Shown: positions 8,505 through 18,458, numbered from the stretch's first letter. The stretch: DNA of 64,000 bases from Brassicibacter mesophilus (GCF_050433385.1 NZ_JBNPXI010000009.1:62001-126000), one strand, 5' to 3'. The notes: generated by a model from the letters alone, not told the origin. Numbers and translations are program-made.

Positions 8505-8580
8505 AAGTCTTTGGCAAGACTTCTTTATTTCAGTGGTGGAGTTAAAACTCCCACTGAAACAAATTACTTTATTGAAAGGA
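8505..8580 (+). promoter_or_regulatory. Structured leader of the next gene
   Basis: Two hairpins lie just before the start: GTCTT/AAGAC near 8506 and CAGTGGtGGAGT / ACTCCCACTG at 8531-8558. The second uses the only strong GGAGG-like sequence, so it could mask an upstream start. Confidence 0.35.
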
Positions 8581-8588
8581 TGATAAGA

Positions 8589-9020
8589 TTGTCGGATTTT
8601 GACGGTAGAATATCAGAAATATTAGGTAAGAAGATTGATGTAAAGGACATATTAAATCTTGCTCTATATGCTCCCGAACACCTAAAAGCCAATGATAATG
8701 AGAAAGAAATAGCTAGATTGATAGTTGAAAAGCTTATCTTTAACAAACTCTATTATAGACTGTTTATGGACTATTTTTATCAGAAAGATAAAGATAAATT
8801 CCTACATATTTATGTTAGTTCTGTAAATTGTGTAAATACACAGGAAGAAGATTTTGATGACTTCTTTTTTCAAAGCCTAAAAGCATTTGTTTTATATAAC
8901 CTCAAAGATATTATTGATAATGAAGAAATTGAAGATTTAATTAATATTAGAATTGATGTAGTATATGATGAAGTTTTTCCTACTAACTCTAAATTAAAAT
9001 TTATAGACCTTGATAAGTAA
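8589..9020 (+). CDS. Hypothetical protein, uncertain start
   Basis: About 143 residues from TTG 8589 (AAAGGA 8 bases upstream); ATG 8580 and TTG 8511 are in-frame alternatives with worse ribosome sites. Soluble, helical and acidic at the C-terminus; contains DLINIRIDVVYDEVFPTN. No family recognised. It follows the ART gene in the same direction, so an antitoxin or partner role is possible but unsupported by any motif. Confidence 0.5.
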   Translation: MSDFDGRISEILGKKIDVKDILNLALYAPEHLKANDNEKEIARLIVEKLIFNKLYYRLFMDYFYQKDKDKFLHIYVSSVNCVNTQEEDFDDFFFQSLKAFVLYNLKDIIDNEEIEDLINIRIDVVYDEVFPTNSKLKFIDLDK

Positions 9021-9042
9021 AAAAGCCCACTGGGGCTTTTTA
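9020..9042. terminator. Bidirectional terminator between convergent genes
   Basis: AAAAAGCCCC-type stem: AAAAAGCCCA / GGGGCTTTTT with a very short loop; serves the plus gene ending at 9020 and the minus gene ending at 9066. Confidence 0.8.
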
Positions 9043-9065
9043 CTGTCCCCAATGAGCCTTATATT

Positions 9066-9368
9066 TTAGCCTAGAATATCAATAAAGAGTTCCCCTTCTT
9101 CATTGCATAATTTGCCTTCCAATCTTCCAAATAACCTTTCTCCACTTTCAAAAGTTGCTGTATAATCGTCTGGAACGTATATTATCTTATCATACTCAAC
9201 TTCGATACCATCTTTATTTAGTATTTTTTCTATAACGTTATGTAAAAAATGATAAACTTCTTTTTCTGCTTCCTCAATAGTAGAAATACTTTTTTTGCTT
9301 TCCATTGTTACTCCCTTTTCCCAATAATCAAACTTAAAACTAGCTCTTACTTTATATTTTGAATTCAT
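9066..9368 (-). CDS. Hypothetical protein
   Basis: 100 residues, start ATG 9368 behind AAGGAGATTGATT. Soluble, with a predicted strand-helix-strand layout; no motif recognised. It is separated from both neighbours by terminators, so it forms its own transcription unit. Confidence 0.65.
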   Translation of the reverse strand: MNSKYKVRASFKFDYWEKGVTMESKKSISTIEEAEKEVYHFLHNVIEKILNKDGIEVEYDKIIYVPDDYTATFESGERLFGRLEGKLCNEEGELFIDILG

Positions 9369-9516
9369 AATCAATCTCCTTTTCGTAAGTTGTATTTAAT
9401 AATTCCTAAAATATTTTTATCTTCTAGTTAAATAAATCTTTAAAAGTCTTATTAATTCATATTGACATTTTTTTATTTGAATTTCAACCTCTTACGTAAA
9501 AAAGTATAAAAAAATA

Positions 9517-9544
9517 ACAAAACCCTTTTTTTCAAGGGTTTTGT
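9517..9544 (-). terminator. Terminator of the large secreted-protein gene
   Basis: ACAAAACCCTT / AAGGGTTTTGT with a T-tract on the minus strand, directly after the stop at 9549. Confidence 0.8.
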
Positions 9545-9548
9545 CATT

Positions 9549-12500
9549 TTAATTACCTCCGATTTTCTGAGACCTCACATTTAAAGGATTTTTTACATAG
9601 ATCTTTTCGTTTCTACAATCCTGTAGGGGTAGTCCATTGTAATCTTCATCGTGAGTATATCCATCAAACTTCTCGGTTACTATTCTTAAGTTAATAATTC
9701 CATTTTCACCTGTTGTTGGAATGTATCTTCTCGTTACCGTTTCTCCCATAGCATCAGTTTTTAATGGTGCTCTAAAATACTTTCTTTGATTATACCAAGA
9801 TCCACTGGTTGAATATTGGTTTAGCATATAGACTTCCTTTTTACCATATCCACTAATAGCTAAACTAATTCTATCTACATTCGCTATTGAAGGAGCATTT
9901 GGAGACCTGGTTTGGTAGTTGCACTTATTCCGTCTATATGTAGAAGGAACACTTGTCCTGTTGGTGTTGTAATAAGTTACAATATAGAACTCATACCATT
10001 GTCCCGCTCTAACGATACCATTACTATTACCCTTAATGTTAATCCATCCGTCTCCACCATATTTATCTATAGTGGAAGGAGATCTAAACATTACTGCTTC
10101 GATTTGGAACTTTTCATAATAGCTTCTTGTTTCTTCCCAAGATTCTGTTTCCACATCTACACAATAGTAGATTGTTTTTGTTCCACCATCTTTTGTAGAT
10201 ACTGTTTTAGATTCTAATGTTCCAGTCTTCTTAAACATTCTAAACGTAACAGACCAGTTATTTTGTAAATTATAATCACTACATGGAATTTCCTCTGGAT
10301 ACTCTCTATCTTTTTCTACAAGTAAATTGGCTGTTGCTACATTATTAGAATAAGGATTACTTGTTCCATTCCACTCATAAACATTCTTGTCATAATTAGC
10401 AATTAGTCTAAACGGATTATTGCCGTCCTTAACTCTATAATTTTCTATTTCTCCAGTATAATTAATGATTGTCTTATTATTGGTAAAAACTATATCTCTT
10501 TCTTGATACACGATTCTATTAGAATTGTCTTGAACAACTGCTAATATATCATCTAAATAATCTATATCTTCTGTTGTATTAATTGAGACGGTAGCATTAA
10601 ATCCAATATTTATAGTAGGAAGCTCTTCTTCAGATCCAATTTTAATTCTACGTGGATTTAATTCGAATTGTGTGACCATAATATCAATGCTGGATCTCCA
10701 CTGCTTAAACATCGTATTGTCTGCTGGATTATCGTCAAGCCCCTGTGCTGTATATGCATCAGGAATTTTAGCAAAAACATCTATAATGTTAGAGCTGTTA
10801 TTTATTCTATATCCCCTCAGTCTAAATGTTGTAGTATCTCCAACTTTTTGAAGCCTTTTATCTCCTGTCAAATTAAACTGCTGTATAGCATCTTGACTAT
10901 CTCTAATCTCTAATTCAAGTTTAGGATAATCAATAGCTGTTACTCCATGTGTCTTCTCAACAATAACTTCTATTTCATAACTTTTATTTAACTCGAACCA
11001 ATAACTTCCATCAGGATTTTTCTTATCATAAATTTCTCTAGAATATGTATTAATTAACCTAATATCCTTAATAGCTAAATTCTCAGGAATTTCTGTAATA
11101 CCTTTAATAGGTAATTCTAATTTTTTAATATCATCTGCTTCAATATAAATATTATCTTTTGAAGTATCATAATTCTTTGGAATAAATGCTGTAAGCTCGA
11201 ACGTTTTATCTAAAGTATTTACTGGAATATGGATATCTTCTATAAACTCTGCTTCTTGTCCTTTTAATAATGTTCTGTTGAGAACACTATTAACTGTATT
11301 ACCTATAATTCCATCTCTTTTTATATTGAAATACTGACCTTTTAATGTATTAGTATAAATACCAAAATTGATAGGTATATTTGTTTCTTCTTGTCCTATA
11401 TTTTTATATGTAAAGACTAACTTATAATCTTGTCCTTTAATTACTTCATCTACTTTACTTCCGTTAAGATTTCTCAGCTCAATACTGCTAACCTCTAGAT
11501 CGTTTAAATTCTTAGCTTCAACTTCAAATGTAATTGTGCTAATATCATCATCCCTTTTTTGATTATCAGTTTCATCTATATTATCACTTGTATAAAAATC
11601 ATTTTGATAAGGTAGAACACCATAAATAGTTATCTTATTAACACCTTCTCCTGCTCCTGTGTGCTCTGGAACTACTATTCCTTCTTCGTATGTTGCTACA
11701 TTCTCAGGGTAATCTAGTCTAATATTATCTCCTATAACTAAATATCCGTTAGAAACAGGTTTTAAAGGAGTATTAGGATAATTTTTACTACTAACTAGAG
11801 GTTTGAAATAATCAGCATAGCTATAGTCTGTATTGTCGTTTAGTAAATAACCAATGTTCGTTTTAATTGACTTATTAAATGTTACTTCTTCTTCCATCGA
11901 TGTCTCTAAACCTACATAGTATTTAATTTCAAGCTTATCTCCTACTTTTAAAATATCCGTTTCTGGATTTAACTTAACTCCATTTCTATATACTTCAATT
12001 CCTTTATAATCTCCTAAAGGGAATTCTTCAGAAGCTACTCGCAAATTTCTAACTGGAAGTATTTTAGGTGCTTGAACACTAGCCGACCAAACACTCCCAC
12101 CACTTGTGTGAAGTTCTCTAGCATGTCCATAGGCATCAATTGTTGGTGGATAATCAATCGAGAAGTATTTAAAAAACATCTTAACTTGATTTTCTAATGT
12201 GGGCTGTAATCCATTTAAACTACATTGATATTTAATACTCTCTTCTAAGCCTTTGTTATAATAAGCAAATATTTGATACCATTGTGTATATTCTTCGGTT
12301 ACTACCTCACCATTTTCTCTGAATTCTTTGTTAAAGAATCCTTCAGAAACTCTATACGGGTATTTTTTCCACGGTTCTTTTATTAACGTCTTCCTAGTCT
12401 GATATCCATTAACTTCATCAGATATATGGTCAACAGTCATATGAATAAACGAAGTTGAAATTCCATCCCATGTCATCGTTTGTCTCACATTTCCTTGAAT

Positions 12501-13064
12501 ACCACTTGGATGTGTAAAAAACATTTTATCTGGGTCTGGTTGTGGGTCTGGTATATATGTATAAACATCATGAGACCCATCTTTGAAGTTGTAATTATCT
12601 AAACCAACCAAATAATTTGGTATTATAGGTATATTTGGGTATACAGTAGGGTATCTCTTACCCCATCTAGATATATAAGAATAACCTATACTGTTATTTC
12701 GATTAGATGTGTTGTCAAATGTATCATCAAAATTATTAGGATCTTTTAGTGGTGCTAAATTCTTTGGATTATCAGTTGGTGTAGTAAAATAACTTAATTG
12801 ACCTGTCTGTCCATAAATTTTCGTTTCACTAATTTGAAATTCTAACACTTCTTTTAAGGCCGTATCATAAAGATACCATCTTTTATATACTCCATCCTCT
12901 TGATCTGTATGCTCATACCAATGTGGCATTACTTGACCTGAAGGTAACAGAATATGCGAGTCTGATCTTAATCTTTCTCCTCCTCTATCAGCATATACTT
13001 TGTCCATACTCATCGTTAAACTAACTAATATAATAAAACAAAATATTAACTTGAACTTTTTCAT
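9549..13064 (-). CDS. Large secreted surface protein with CARDB-like domains
   Basis: 1171 residues. An N-terminal signal peptide (MKKFKLIFCFIILVSLTMS, cleavage probably after VYA) is followed by a Tyr/Trp-rich N-terminal part and several beta-rich repeats. Around residues 525-660 the pattern LEVSSIELRNLNG...YKLVFTYKNIGQ...IPINFGIY resembles CARDB/Ig-like domains, and further units start near 670 and 820. There is no sortase motif or C-terminal membrane segment, so surface attachment is unclear. Its place among T4SS genes suggests an extracellular role in mating contact (inference). The ATG follows AGGAGG. Confidence 0.7.
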   Translation of the reverse strand: MKKFKLIFCFIILVSLTMSMDKVYADRGGERLRSDSHILLPSGQVMPHWYEHTDQEDGVYKRWYLYDTALKEVLEFQISETKIYGQTGQLSYFTTPTDNPKNLAPLKDPNNFDDTFDNTSNRNNSIGYSYISRWGKRYPTVYPNIPIIPNYLVGLDNYNFKDGSHDVYTYIPDPQPDPDKMFFTHPSGIQGNVRQTMTWDGISTSFIHMTVDHISDEVNGYQTRKTLIKEPWKKYPYRVSEGFFNKEFRENGEVVTEEYTQWYQIFAYYNKGLEESIKYQCSLNGLQPTLENQVKMFFKYFSIDYPPTIDAYGHARELHTSGGSVWSASVQAPKILPVRNLRVASEEFPLGDYKGIEVYRNGVKLNPETDILKVGDKLEIKYYVGLETSMEEEVTFNKSIKTNIGYLLNDNTDYSYADYFKPLVSSKNYPNTPLKPVSNGYLVIGDNIRLDYPENVATYEEGIVVPEHTGAGEGVNKITIYGVLPYQNDFYTSDNIDETDNQKRDDDISTITFEVEAKNLNDLEVSSIELRNLNGSKVDEVIKGQDYKLVFTYKNIGQEETNIPINFGIYTNTLKGQYFNIKRDGIIGNTVNSVLNRTLLKGQEAEFIEDIHIPVNTLDKTFELTAFIPKNYDTSKDNIYIEADDIKKLELPIKGITEIPENLAIKDIRLINTYSREIYDKKNPDGSYWFELNKSYEIEVIVEKTHGVTAIDYPKLELEIRDSQDAIQQFNLTGDKRLQKVGDTTTFRLRGYRINNSSNIIDVFAKIPDAYTAQGLDDNPADNTMFKQWRSSIDIMVTQFELNPRRIKIGSEEELPTINIGFNATVSINTTEDIDYLDDILAVVQDNSNRIVYQERDIVFTNNKTIINYTGEIENYRVKDGNNPFRLIANYDKNVYEWNGTSNPYSNNVATANLLVEKDREYPEEIPCSDYNLQNNWSVTFRMFKKTGTLESKTVSTKDGGTKTIYYCVDVETESWEETRSYYEKFQIEAVMFRSPSTIDKYGGDGWINIKGNSNGIVRAGQWYEFYIVTYYNTNRTSVPSTYRRNKCNYQTRSPNAPSIANVDRISLAISGYGKKEVYMLNQYSTSGSWYNQRKYFRAPLKTDAMGETVTRRYIPTTGENGIINLRIVTEKFDGYTHDEDYNGLPLQDCRNEKIYVKNPLNVRSQKIGGN

Positions 13065-13087
13065 TTGTTTTCCTCCTTTCTATTTTT

Positions 13088-13116
13088 ATTGTTCATATAT
13101 AAACATTTTATGCATA
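13088..13116 (-). promoter_or_regulatory. GTT-N8-AAC promoter with TGCATA
   Basis: Minus strand TGCATAAAATGTTTATATATGAAC; drives the 1171-aa protein gene. Confidence 0.55.
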
Positions 13117-13130
13117 ACTTAGAAAAAAAT

Positions 13131-13156
13131 AAGCAGTCATGTTTTTATGACTGCTT
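13131..13156. terminator. Terminator
   Basis: AAGCAGTCAT / ATGACTGCTT, T-tracts on both sides; ends the copper-amine-oxidase-N gene. Confidence 0.8.
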
Positions 13157-14030
13157 ACTTTTTTACCCTAAAGAAATATTCTGCTCCAATTTGTCTTTCT
13201 TCCACTCTATATTGAATTTCATCATTATAAGTATTCCACCTATTTGCTTCGAATAGTTTTCCTTTCTGATCCCAGTCTTTAATTAAGAATTCTGAAAGTT
13301 CAAAAGGTATATCAATTACCCATAACATATCTTTAAACATCTCTCTGTTTTCACCTTGCAGGTTATCTACTGTTAAAGAATAAACATTTTCAAGTGGATA
13401 ATGAAATAATTGAAGTGAAGCAAACTTACCTTTATATCCTTGTTTGTCTGCTGTAATATGTCCTTTAGTAATGTCTACCTTATCTTCTCCGTATTTTTCT
13501 TCGAAATCTTTAGCTTTTGAGTTTTCCTTAAAATTAACTTCTACATTCGCTTTGTTATCTTCTTCCTCAAACTCAGATTCAACTGATGAAAAAATATCTA
13601 TTCTGTGAAATCCTGATGTAAAATTATAGTCTATTTCAAACCCGTCTAATGATTCTAAAATAAATCTTAAAGGCACATAGGTTCTACCCTCTATTAAAAC
13701 TGCCTTTGTGTCCATTTTGACTATTCCTTCAGGAGTTACTACTTTGTTATCTCCTATGGTTACTTTTACTTTATCATCAATAGTTGCTGTCCATGTATCT
13801 TGATCCCAATCTACCTTTAATCCTAATGCCTCTGAAATACCTCTCAAGGGAATAATAGTCCTACTCTGATTATCAATTAGAATTTTCCCATAGTCTTCTG
13901 GGAGAATTATTTCTTCGTTATTATAGAAAGCCCTAACATCATTTTCAGGAACTTCTTGTGCAAAAGCATTTACAGAAAACAATAACATAAATACACTTAC
14001 TAAAATTAAACTGAATAACATTTTTTTCAT
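13155..14030 (-). CDS. Secreted protein with copper-amine-oxidase N-like domain
   Basis: 291 residues from ATG 14030 behind GGAGGTG. The signal peptide (MLFSLILVSVFMLLFSVNAFAQ) is followed by a classic Cu_amine_oxidN1-type domain: SRTIIPLRGISEALGLKVDWDQ and EGRTYVPLRFILESL. This domain, common in secreted proteins of Clostridia, is a wall- or substrate-binding module and not an oxidase. The C-terminal half (150-291) is unrecognised. Sits between two secreted/T4SS genes. Confidence 0.85.
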   Translation of the reverse strand: MKKMLFSLILVSVFMLLFSVNAFAQEVPENDVRAFYNNEEIILPEDYGKILIDNQSRTIIPLRGISEALGLKVDWDQDTWTATIDDKVKVTIGDNKVVTPEGIVKMDTKAVLIEGRTYVPLRFILESLDGFEIDYNFTSGFHRIDIFSSVESEFEEEDNKANVEVNFKENSKAKDFEEKYGEDKVDITKGHITADKQGYKGKFASLQLFHYPLENVYSLTVDNLQGENREMFKDMLWVIDIPFELSEFLIKDWDQKGKLFEANRWNTYNDEIQYRVEERQIGAEYFFRVKK

Positions 14031-14174
14031 ATCAAACACCTCCATAATTTTTTATTTTTATTGTCTATATTGTTTGTCCTTAGATTCTATGCATAAGTGC
14101 ATATGATATTCAAAAGGCATATCTTAAGCAAGTTTAGGAGATGTATCATATGAAATTATTTTTCTCCTCCCTAT

Positions 14175-15062
14175 TTAAGCAACTTCTTCTTGTTCTTCAA
14201 TATTGCTTAAAATAAAATCACTTGCCTTTTGTGCTTTTGAACATGCACTTATAATTAGATTAATATCTTCCTTAATAGCCTTCATCCATCCATAAAGATA
14301 GGCTACACTATTCTTTTCTACTTTTCTATTTTCTATCCCTAGCACACCTAGAATCATAGCCGAAGTCATCTCTGCAGTCAACTCTTCTTTGCTATAATTT
14401 TCAGATCCAAAGATGCTACTTTCACTTTCTTTAAATCTGTTAAGTCTTGAAGGATGACCTGTTGAATGTGCTATTTCATGAAATGATGTAGAAAAAAACT
14501 CTTCTAAATCTTTAAATTGTGATTTAGCTGGAACTTGAATGTAATCCCTACTTGGTGAATAAAAAGCTCTATCACTTCCATCTACCTCTTTAAAACTAAT
14601 TCTACTATTGTTAATATACTCCTCTATTAATTTGTTAGCTTCTTCTATACTATCTTCATGATTAAAAGTAGGAAACTTGCTTTCTAAGCCCTCTACATCA
14701 TTTATGCTATAGACAGTATAATAGCGAAGAATAGGAATAGTTTCAGTTTCTTCATCCTCATTTTCTTTTTCAACTATGTTCCAATAAAATACCATATGTT
14801 TTTTACATCCTTTTTTTAGTTTTATGCTTGGATCTTTTTCTCTTAGATTACTTAATTGAGTAAATGTAATAAATTCATTCTCATCTTCTGGAAGTAAGAA
14901 TAAATTCATTCCTCTATATGGTCTTCTTGTAACATAATTTACTTTTGGTCTTCCTACCCAAGGTTTTTCCCAAGGCAATTTCTTATCATCACCATTAATC
15001 GCTTCCTCAATTAATTTAATAAACCTTTCTTGAACAATTTGATAAACTTTATTCTTTGCCAT
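14175..15062 (-). CDS. ArdC-like antirestriction protein
   Basis: 295 residues. The N-terminal ssDNA-binding-like domain (LPWEKPW...RRPYRGMNLFLL) and the C-terminal zincin-like domain with HEIAH (His195, Glu196, His199) and the downstream EELTAEM glutamate are both intact. Length is normal for ArdC. Such proteins enter with conjugating DNA and protect it from host restriction enzymes. The 5' untranslated region is about 150 bases and folds with a closing stem like those at 57-59 kb. Preceded by GGGAGG. Confidence 0.9.
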   Translation of the reverse strand: MAKNKVYQIVQERFIKLIEEAINGDDKKLPWEKPWVGRPKVNYVTRRPYRGMNLFLLPEDENEFITFTQLSNLREKDPSIKLKKGCKKHMVFYWNIVEKENEDEETETIPILRYYTVYSINDVEGLESKFPTFNHEDSIEEANKLIEEYINNSRISFKEVDGSDRAFYSPSRDYIQVPAKSQFKDLEEFFSTSFHEIAHSTGHPSRLNRFKESESSIFGSENYSKEELTAEMTSAMILGVLGIENRKVEKNSVAYLYGWMKAIKEDINLIISACSKAQKASDFILSNIEEQEEVA

Positions 15063-15222
15063 CTTAAATTCCTCCCTATAATAAATAAAAGGAACTCAAA
15101 AACAACAAAAGATTAGAATCTTAAACCATATAAACTCCAACAACTTTTAAGTTTATACCTTTTTAAAATTCCAACCTCTTAATTTGCTTTTAAAGCTCCT
15201 TTTTTGACATTTTTATATTATA
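15063..15222 (-). ncRNA. Structured 5' leader of ardC
   Basis: From a TATAAT near 15217-15222 the transcript begins AAAAAAGGAGCT, which pairs (15194-15203) with AGTTCCTTTT (15087-15096) as a 10-bp closing stem with one G-U pair. Inside are TATAAACT/AGTTTATA and AAGATT/AATCTT hairpins. The ribosome site comes just after the closing stem. The layout resembles the three leaders at 57-59.8 kb, without clear sequence identity. Confidence 0.4.
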
Positions 15223-15229
15223 AGCTCTT

Positions 15230-15252
15230 AATGTTCATATAATAACTTTTTA
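15230..15252 (-). promoter_or_regulatory. GTT-N8-AAC site upstream of the ardC leader
   Basis: Minus strand AAAGTTATTATATGAACATT; 8-base spacing. Confidence 0.4.
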
Positions 15253-15422
15253 AACACAATTTTTAACATAACTTTCAATGAAGACTTCTTGAGTTTTAAA
15301 ACCTCACTTCAGTTTTTAAAGAAGTTTTTAACTTGACGATGAATACTACCTACTCCCTCTTGCTAACACTGAAGAAAGGAGTATTCAAGGAATGATAGTG
15401 TTCTCAACAGAACTATAAAAAA
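15253..15422 (-). other. Intergenic stretch with leader-like fragments
   Basis: Carries GTTCT-GTTG-AGAAC near 15400, also found at about 57995 and 59732, and a GTCAAGTTAAA element shared with 6555 and 8492. No ORF seen. Confidence 0.3.
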
Positions 15423-15446
15423 AGACTAACCATTTTAGGCTAGTCT
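15423..15446 (-). terminator. Terminator of the VirB6-like gene
   Basis: AGACTA / TAGTCT stem, with TTTTTTT on the minus strand. Confidence 0.75.
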
Positions 15447-18399
15447 AATTATTAAAACTTGCTTTTTTATTTAATATTTCATTAGGACTTACTTGTTCTG
15501 TCTTATTTGCTTGTTGCTCCATTCTTTGTCTTTCATATCTATCTACATTAGGAACATAGAAGGTTTTAGGATTTTTATTCCACATTTCTTGACTCTTACC
15601 TTCTATAACTCTGTTATTCATAGAGTCAAATCTCAGTTGATTTAAATTCATGTTTGGTAGTGCTATTTTAGCTTTTAAGGTTAAACCATTTACTTTATCT
15701 GTTTTGTAATCATATTTGACTTGGTTTATACCCATCTCATGAAGTAATTCTCTTTTCTTTTCTGATTTATCATATTCTTTAATTTTATCTAACTGCTTTT
15801 GCATAGATTCAGGAGCTTTAAAATAATCATAACCCATTTCAATTTGTCCTTTATTATTAGCGATAGATGTTACACCTTTGTTGTATAGATGATTCATATC
15901 TCTCTCATAACTTATAAATCTATTTGGAACTGTTGAACTTGAGATATTATCAATTCCATGTCTTCTTTCTAAATCTCTATTATATTCTCCTTCTGCTATT
16001 GCTCCCTTAGCATAATCAGCTCCATCTAATACAGTTCCTTTAGCACTATCATATGTATCGAAACCAGCATCCAGAGAAGTTTTAGCTCCTCTAGCAAATG
16101 ATCCTGCATCTAAACTAGCTAAACCTCCTACTGCTTCTAAGCCTCCACCCAATCCTCTAGTAGCTCTTCCTAAATTTCTAGAAGCAAATTTAGCTGTATT
16201 AAGTGCTCCTCTACCTGCCATTCTTGTTCCTGCTAATACTTTATTTCCTATACTCTCACTAGCTCCTCCTCTTGATTCATATGCTTCCTTAAAGTCATTT
16301 GATATTCTTTCTGAAACATCTGAAACTTTATCTGATAACTTAGAAGAGTTTTGTGATATTTGTGTAGCCATTGCTGATCTATCTGCTGTTCTTGTTTCTC
16401 TTGAATTGCTATTCTCTTGTGCTGAAGAACTATTGCCACTTGTAGCTACCCCACTTGAAGTTCTGTTGCTTAGACCTTTTTGTCCTGATCTTTCCATAGC
16501 TCCACCTGCTCCTTTTGCTGTGGCCCCTGCTAAAGCTACTCCTTTGCCTAATGTTCCAATGGCTTTTGTTACGTTCCAAATATCTATTCCTGTTATTGTA
16601 GTCAAAATTCCAGTTACAGAAAGAATTAATATGAATGTAACAATTATACGGTCAAAAGGATTTACATTTAAGCTATTAGCAAAATTAGAAGCTACTCCTA
16701 GAGTGATTAAAGAAAGTGGTGTAAAGGCTATATCCCAGAATAATAACAATGGTAATCCTAGTGGTGTTCGATTAACAAAAACGTCTTTATCTACTAAAAA
16801 AGGAGAAAGAAAACATCTGATATGTGCTAATATAACATGCACCATTGCATTGATATATATAATAAAATGAACTATTGTCACCATAAGCCCTCCAATAGCC
16901 ATATCCAATTTATCACTTGTTAAACTATTCTTTCCTAATGGAGCTAATGCTAAAAGCCAACTTCCATTCTCTTTTAATAAAAACATCATCCCATATAATA
17001 ATGGAATTGAAGAAATTACAATCACTGTTGATACTGCTGAATTTTCAAGAGTTCCCCAATATGTTATTTTGTTATCTGGCTTTTCTGATTTAATCAAAAA
17101 TGCCAATGCTTGTTTTACCTTCTCTACTCCCAACCTATTAGTTGTAATAATTACATGTATTGCTATCATAATTGGTAAATACATATATACATATGATTTT
17201 AGTGACGATCCTACATATCCTAGTGAAAGTAAATTATCCCAATCTCTTGTCATTAAATTTGTTATAAAATTTATTGCCCCTGCGAAAAATTTTTCAATAT
17301 CTCCTACTATTCCTTTATCAGGTTCAATCAATGTAGTATTACTTACAGTCTGCAATTTGGTCTTATATTGAGTTAAAGCTATTAAAATTTGCTGATGTAA
17401 TGTGAAAAATTTACTATCTTCATCATAATTATACATAGTTTCAATTTCAGGTTCTTTACCATTAAAAAAATGATACCCTTTTGGAATAGCATAATCAGTA
17501 ACCTTATATTCATCATATCTCAACTCATTAAAAGGTTTATTTCCTCTCCACATAAAAATTTGAATCATATCATTTTTTATATCATAAAAATAACTTGTTT
17601 TGTTTTTATTAGCTTCATTGTCTTTCTTTTGATCATAGTTACTTCCATTTGGATTACCAATTTTAAAATTTAGTTGTTCTCCATTAAATTCAAAACTGCC
17701 TCCTGAAACATCTACATTTTGAATAAACCTCTGTAATAAATAAACAAATTCGTATTTATCTTCAGGTCTTCTGTCATCATATATAAAATTGACTAGATTA
17801 CTTACCCCGTGTTGCAGTCTTGTTGCTACCTCTTCTGCCTTATCCCTTTCACCACTGCTAACACTATTTAAACTTCCATTTTCTTTATAAGTTCTAAATG
17901 GATATTCTAAAAATCTAAAATCTCCATTTGAAGTATGATTATAAACTTTATTTTCTAATTTTCTATCATCCTTATTGTTTCCAAGACTTCTTTTATCAAT
18001 ATAAGGAAATCTATCTTTATCAATATCACCCGAAGAAAATACTCTTTCATATTGTCCATTTCCTAAGCTTCTAACACTAACAAAGTATTCCTCTGGTAAT
18101 AACTGATTCCATTCTAATTCTACTCCTACATGATCCGATCTTTTTTCATCAAAAGTAATAGGCTTTAAATTATCTCCCACCCTAAAGTCTTTAAAGTTTC
18201 CAAAAACTGCTTCTAAGTGATCTTTATTATCTTTTGCTCCATTGGAATCGGTAGTAATTTGAACGATCTTATTATCTAAATCTAATAAAGACCGTATCAT
18301 AATATGTTCATGCTTCTCACCACCAATCGCTAAGACTGGAACAATAAAAATATTCAACAATATAATGGTCAAAATAAATATACTTAATGTTCTCTTCAT
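15445..18399 (-). CDS. VirB6/TrbL-like T4SS membrane protein
   Basis: 984 residues. Signal peptide (MKRTLSIFILTIILLNIFIV), a ~370-residue extracellular domain, then about five or six membrane segments between residues 390 and 620 (for example YLPIMIAIHVIITT, VIVISSIPLLYGMMFLL, RIIVTFILILSVTGILTTIT), then a ~350-residue Gly/Ser/Ala-rich and charged tail. That layout matches the polytopic channel component of Gram-positive conjugation machines. It probably forms part of the membrane pore for DNA transfer. Ribosome site GGAGGGC before ATG 18399. Confidence 0.75.
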   Translation of the reverse strand: MKRTLSIFILTIILLNIFIVPVLAIGGEKHEHIMIRSLLDLDNKIVQITTDSNGAKDNKDHLEAVFGNFKDFRVGDNLKPITFDEKRSDHVGVELEWNQLLPEEYFVSVRSLGNGQYERVFSSGDIDKDRFPYIDKRSLGNNKDDRKLENKVYNHTSNGDFRFLEYPFRTYKENGSLNSVSSGERDKAEEVATRLQHGVSNLVNFIYDDRRPEDKYEFVYLLQRFIQNVDVSGGSFEFNGEQLNFKIGNPNGSNYDQKKDNEANKNKTSYFYDIKNDMIQIFMWRGNKPFNELRYDEYKVTDYAIPKGYHFFNGKEPEIETMYNYDEDSKFFTLHQQILIALTQYKTKLQTVSNTTLIEPDKGIVGDIEKFFAGAINFITNLMTRDWDNLLSLGYVGSSLKSYVYMYLPIMIAIHVIITTNRLGVEKVKQALAFLIKSEKPDNKITYWGTLENSAVSTVIVISSIPLLYGMMFLLKENGSWLLALAPLGKNSLTSDKLDMAIGGLMVTIVHFIIYINAMVHVILAHIRCFLSPFLVDKDVFVNRTPLGLPLLLFWDIAFTPLSLITLGVASNFANSLNVNPFDRIIVTFILILSVTGILTTITGIDIWNVTKAIGTLGKGVALAGATAKGAGGAMERSGQKGLSNRTSSGVATSGNSSSAQENSNSRETRTADRSAMATQISQNSSKLSDKVSDVSERISNDFKEAYESRGGASESIGNKVLAGTRMAGRGALNTAKFASRNLGRATRGLGGGLEAVGGLASLDAGSFARGAKTSLDAGFDTYDSAKGTVLDGADYAKGAIAEGEYNRDLERRHGIDNISSSTVPNRFISYERDMNHLYNKGVTSIANNKGQIEMGYDYFKAPESMQKQLDKIKEYDKSEKKRELLHEMGINQVKYDYKTDKVNGLTLKAKIALPNMNLNQLRFDSMNNRVIEGKSQEMWNKNPKTFYVPNVDRYERQRMEQQANKTEQVSPNEILNKKASFNN

Positions 18400-18422
18400 T
18401 AATATGCCCTCCTTTCATTTTA

Positions 18423-18458
18423 TTGTTTTTATTGGAACTTTTTATTATGATATGCATC
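18423..18458 (-). promoter_or_regulatory. GTT-N8-AAC promoter with TGCATA
   Basis: Minus strand GATGCATATCATAATAAAAA then GTTCCAATAAAAAC; drives the VirB6-like gene. Confidence 0.6.

Noticed and set aside
16406..16870. 154-aa plus-strand frame
   Set aside because: Lies fully inside the VirB6-like gene on the other strand; an antisense shadow of its Gly/Ala-rich and membrane codons.
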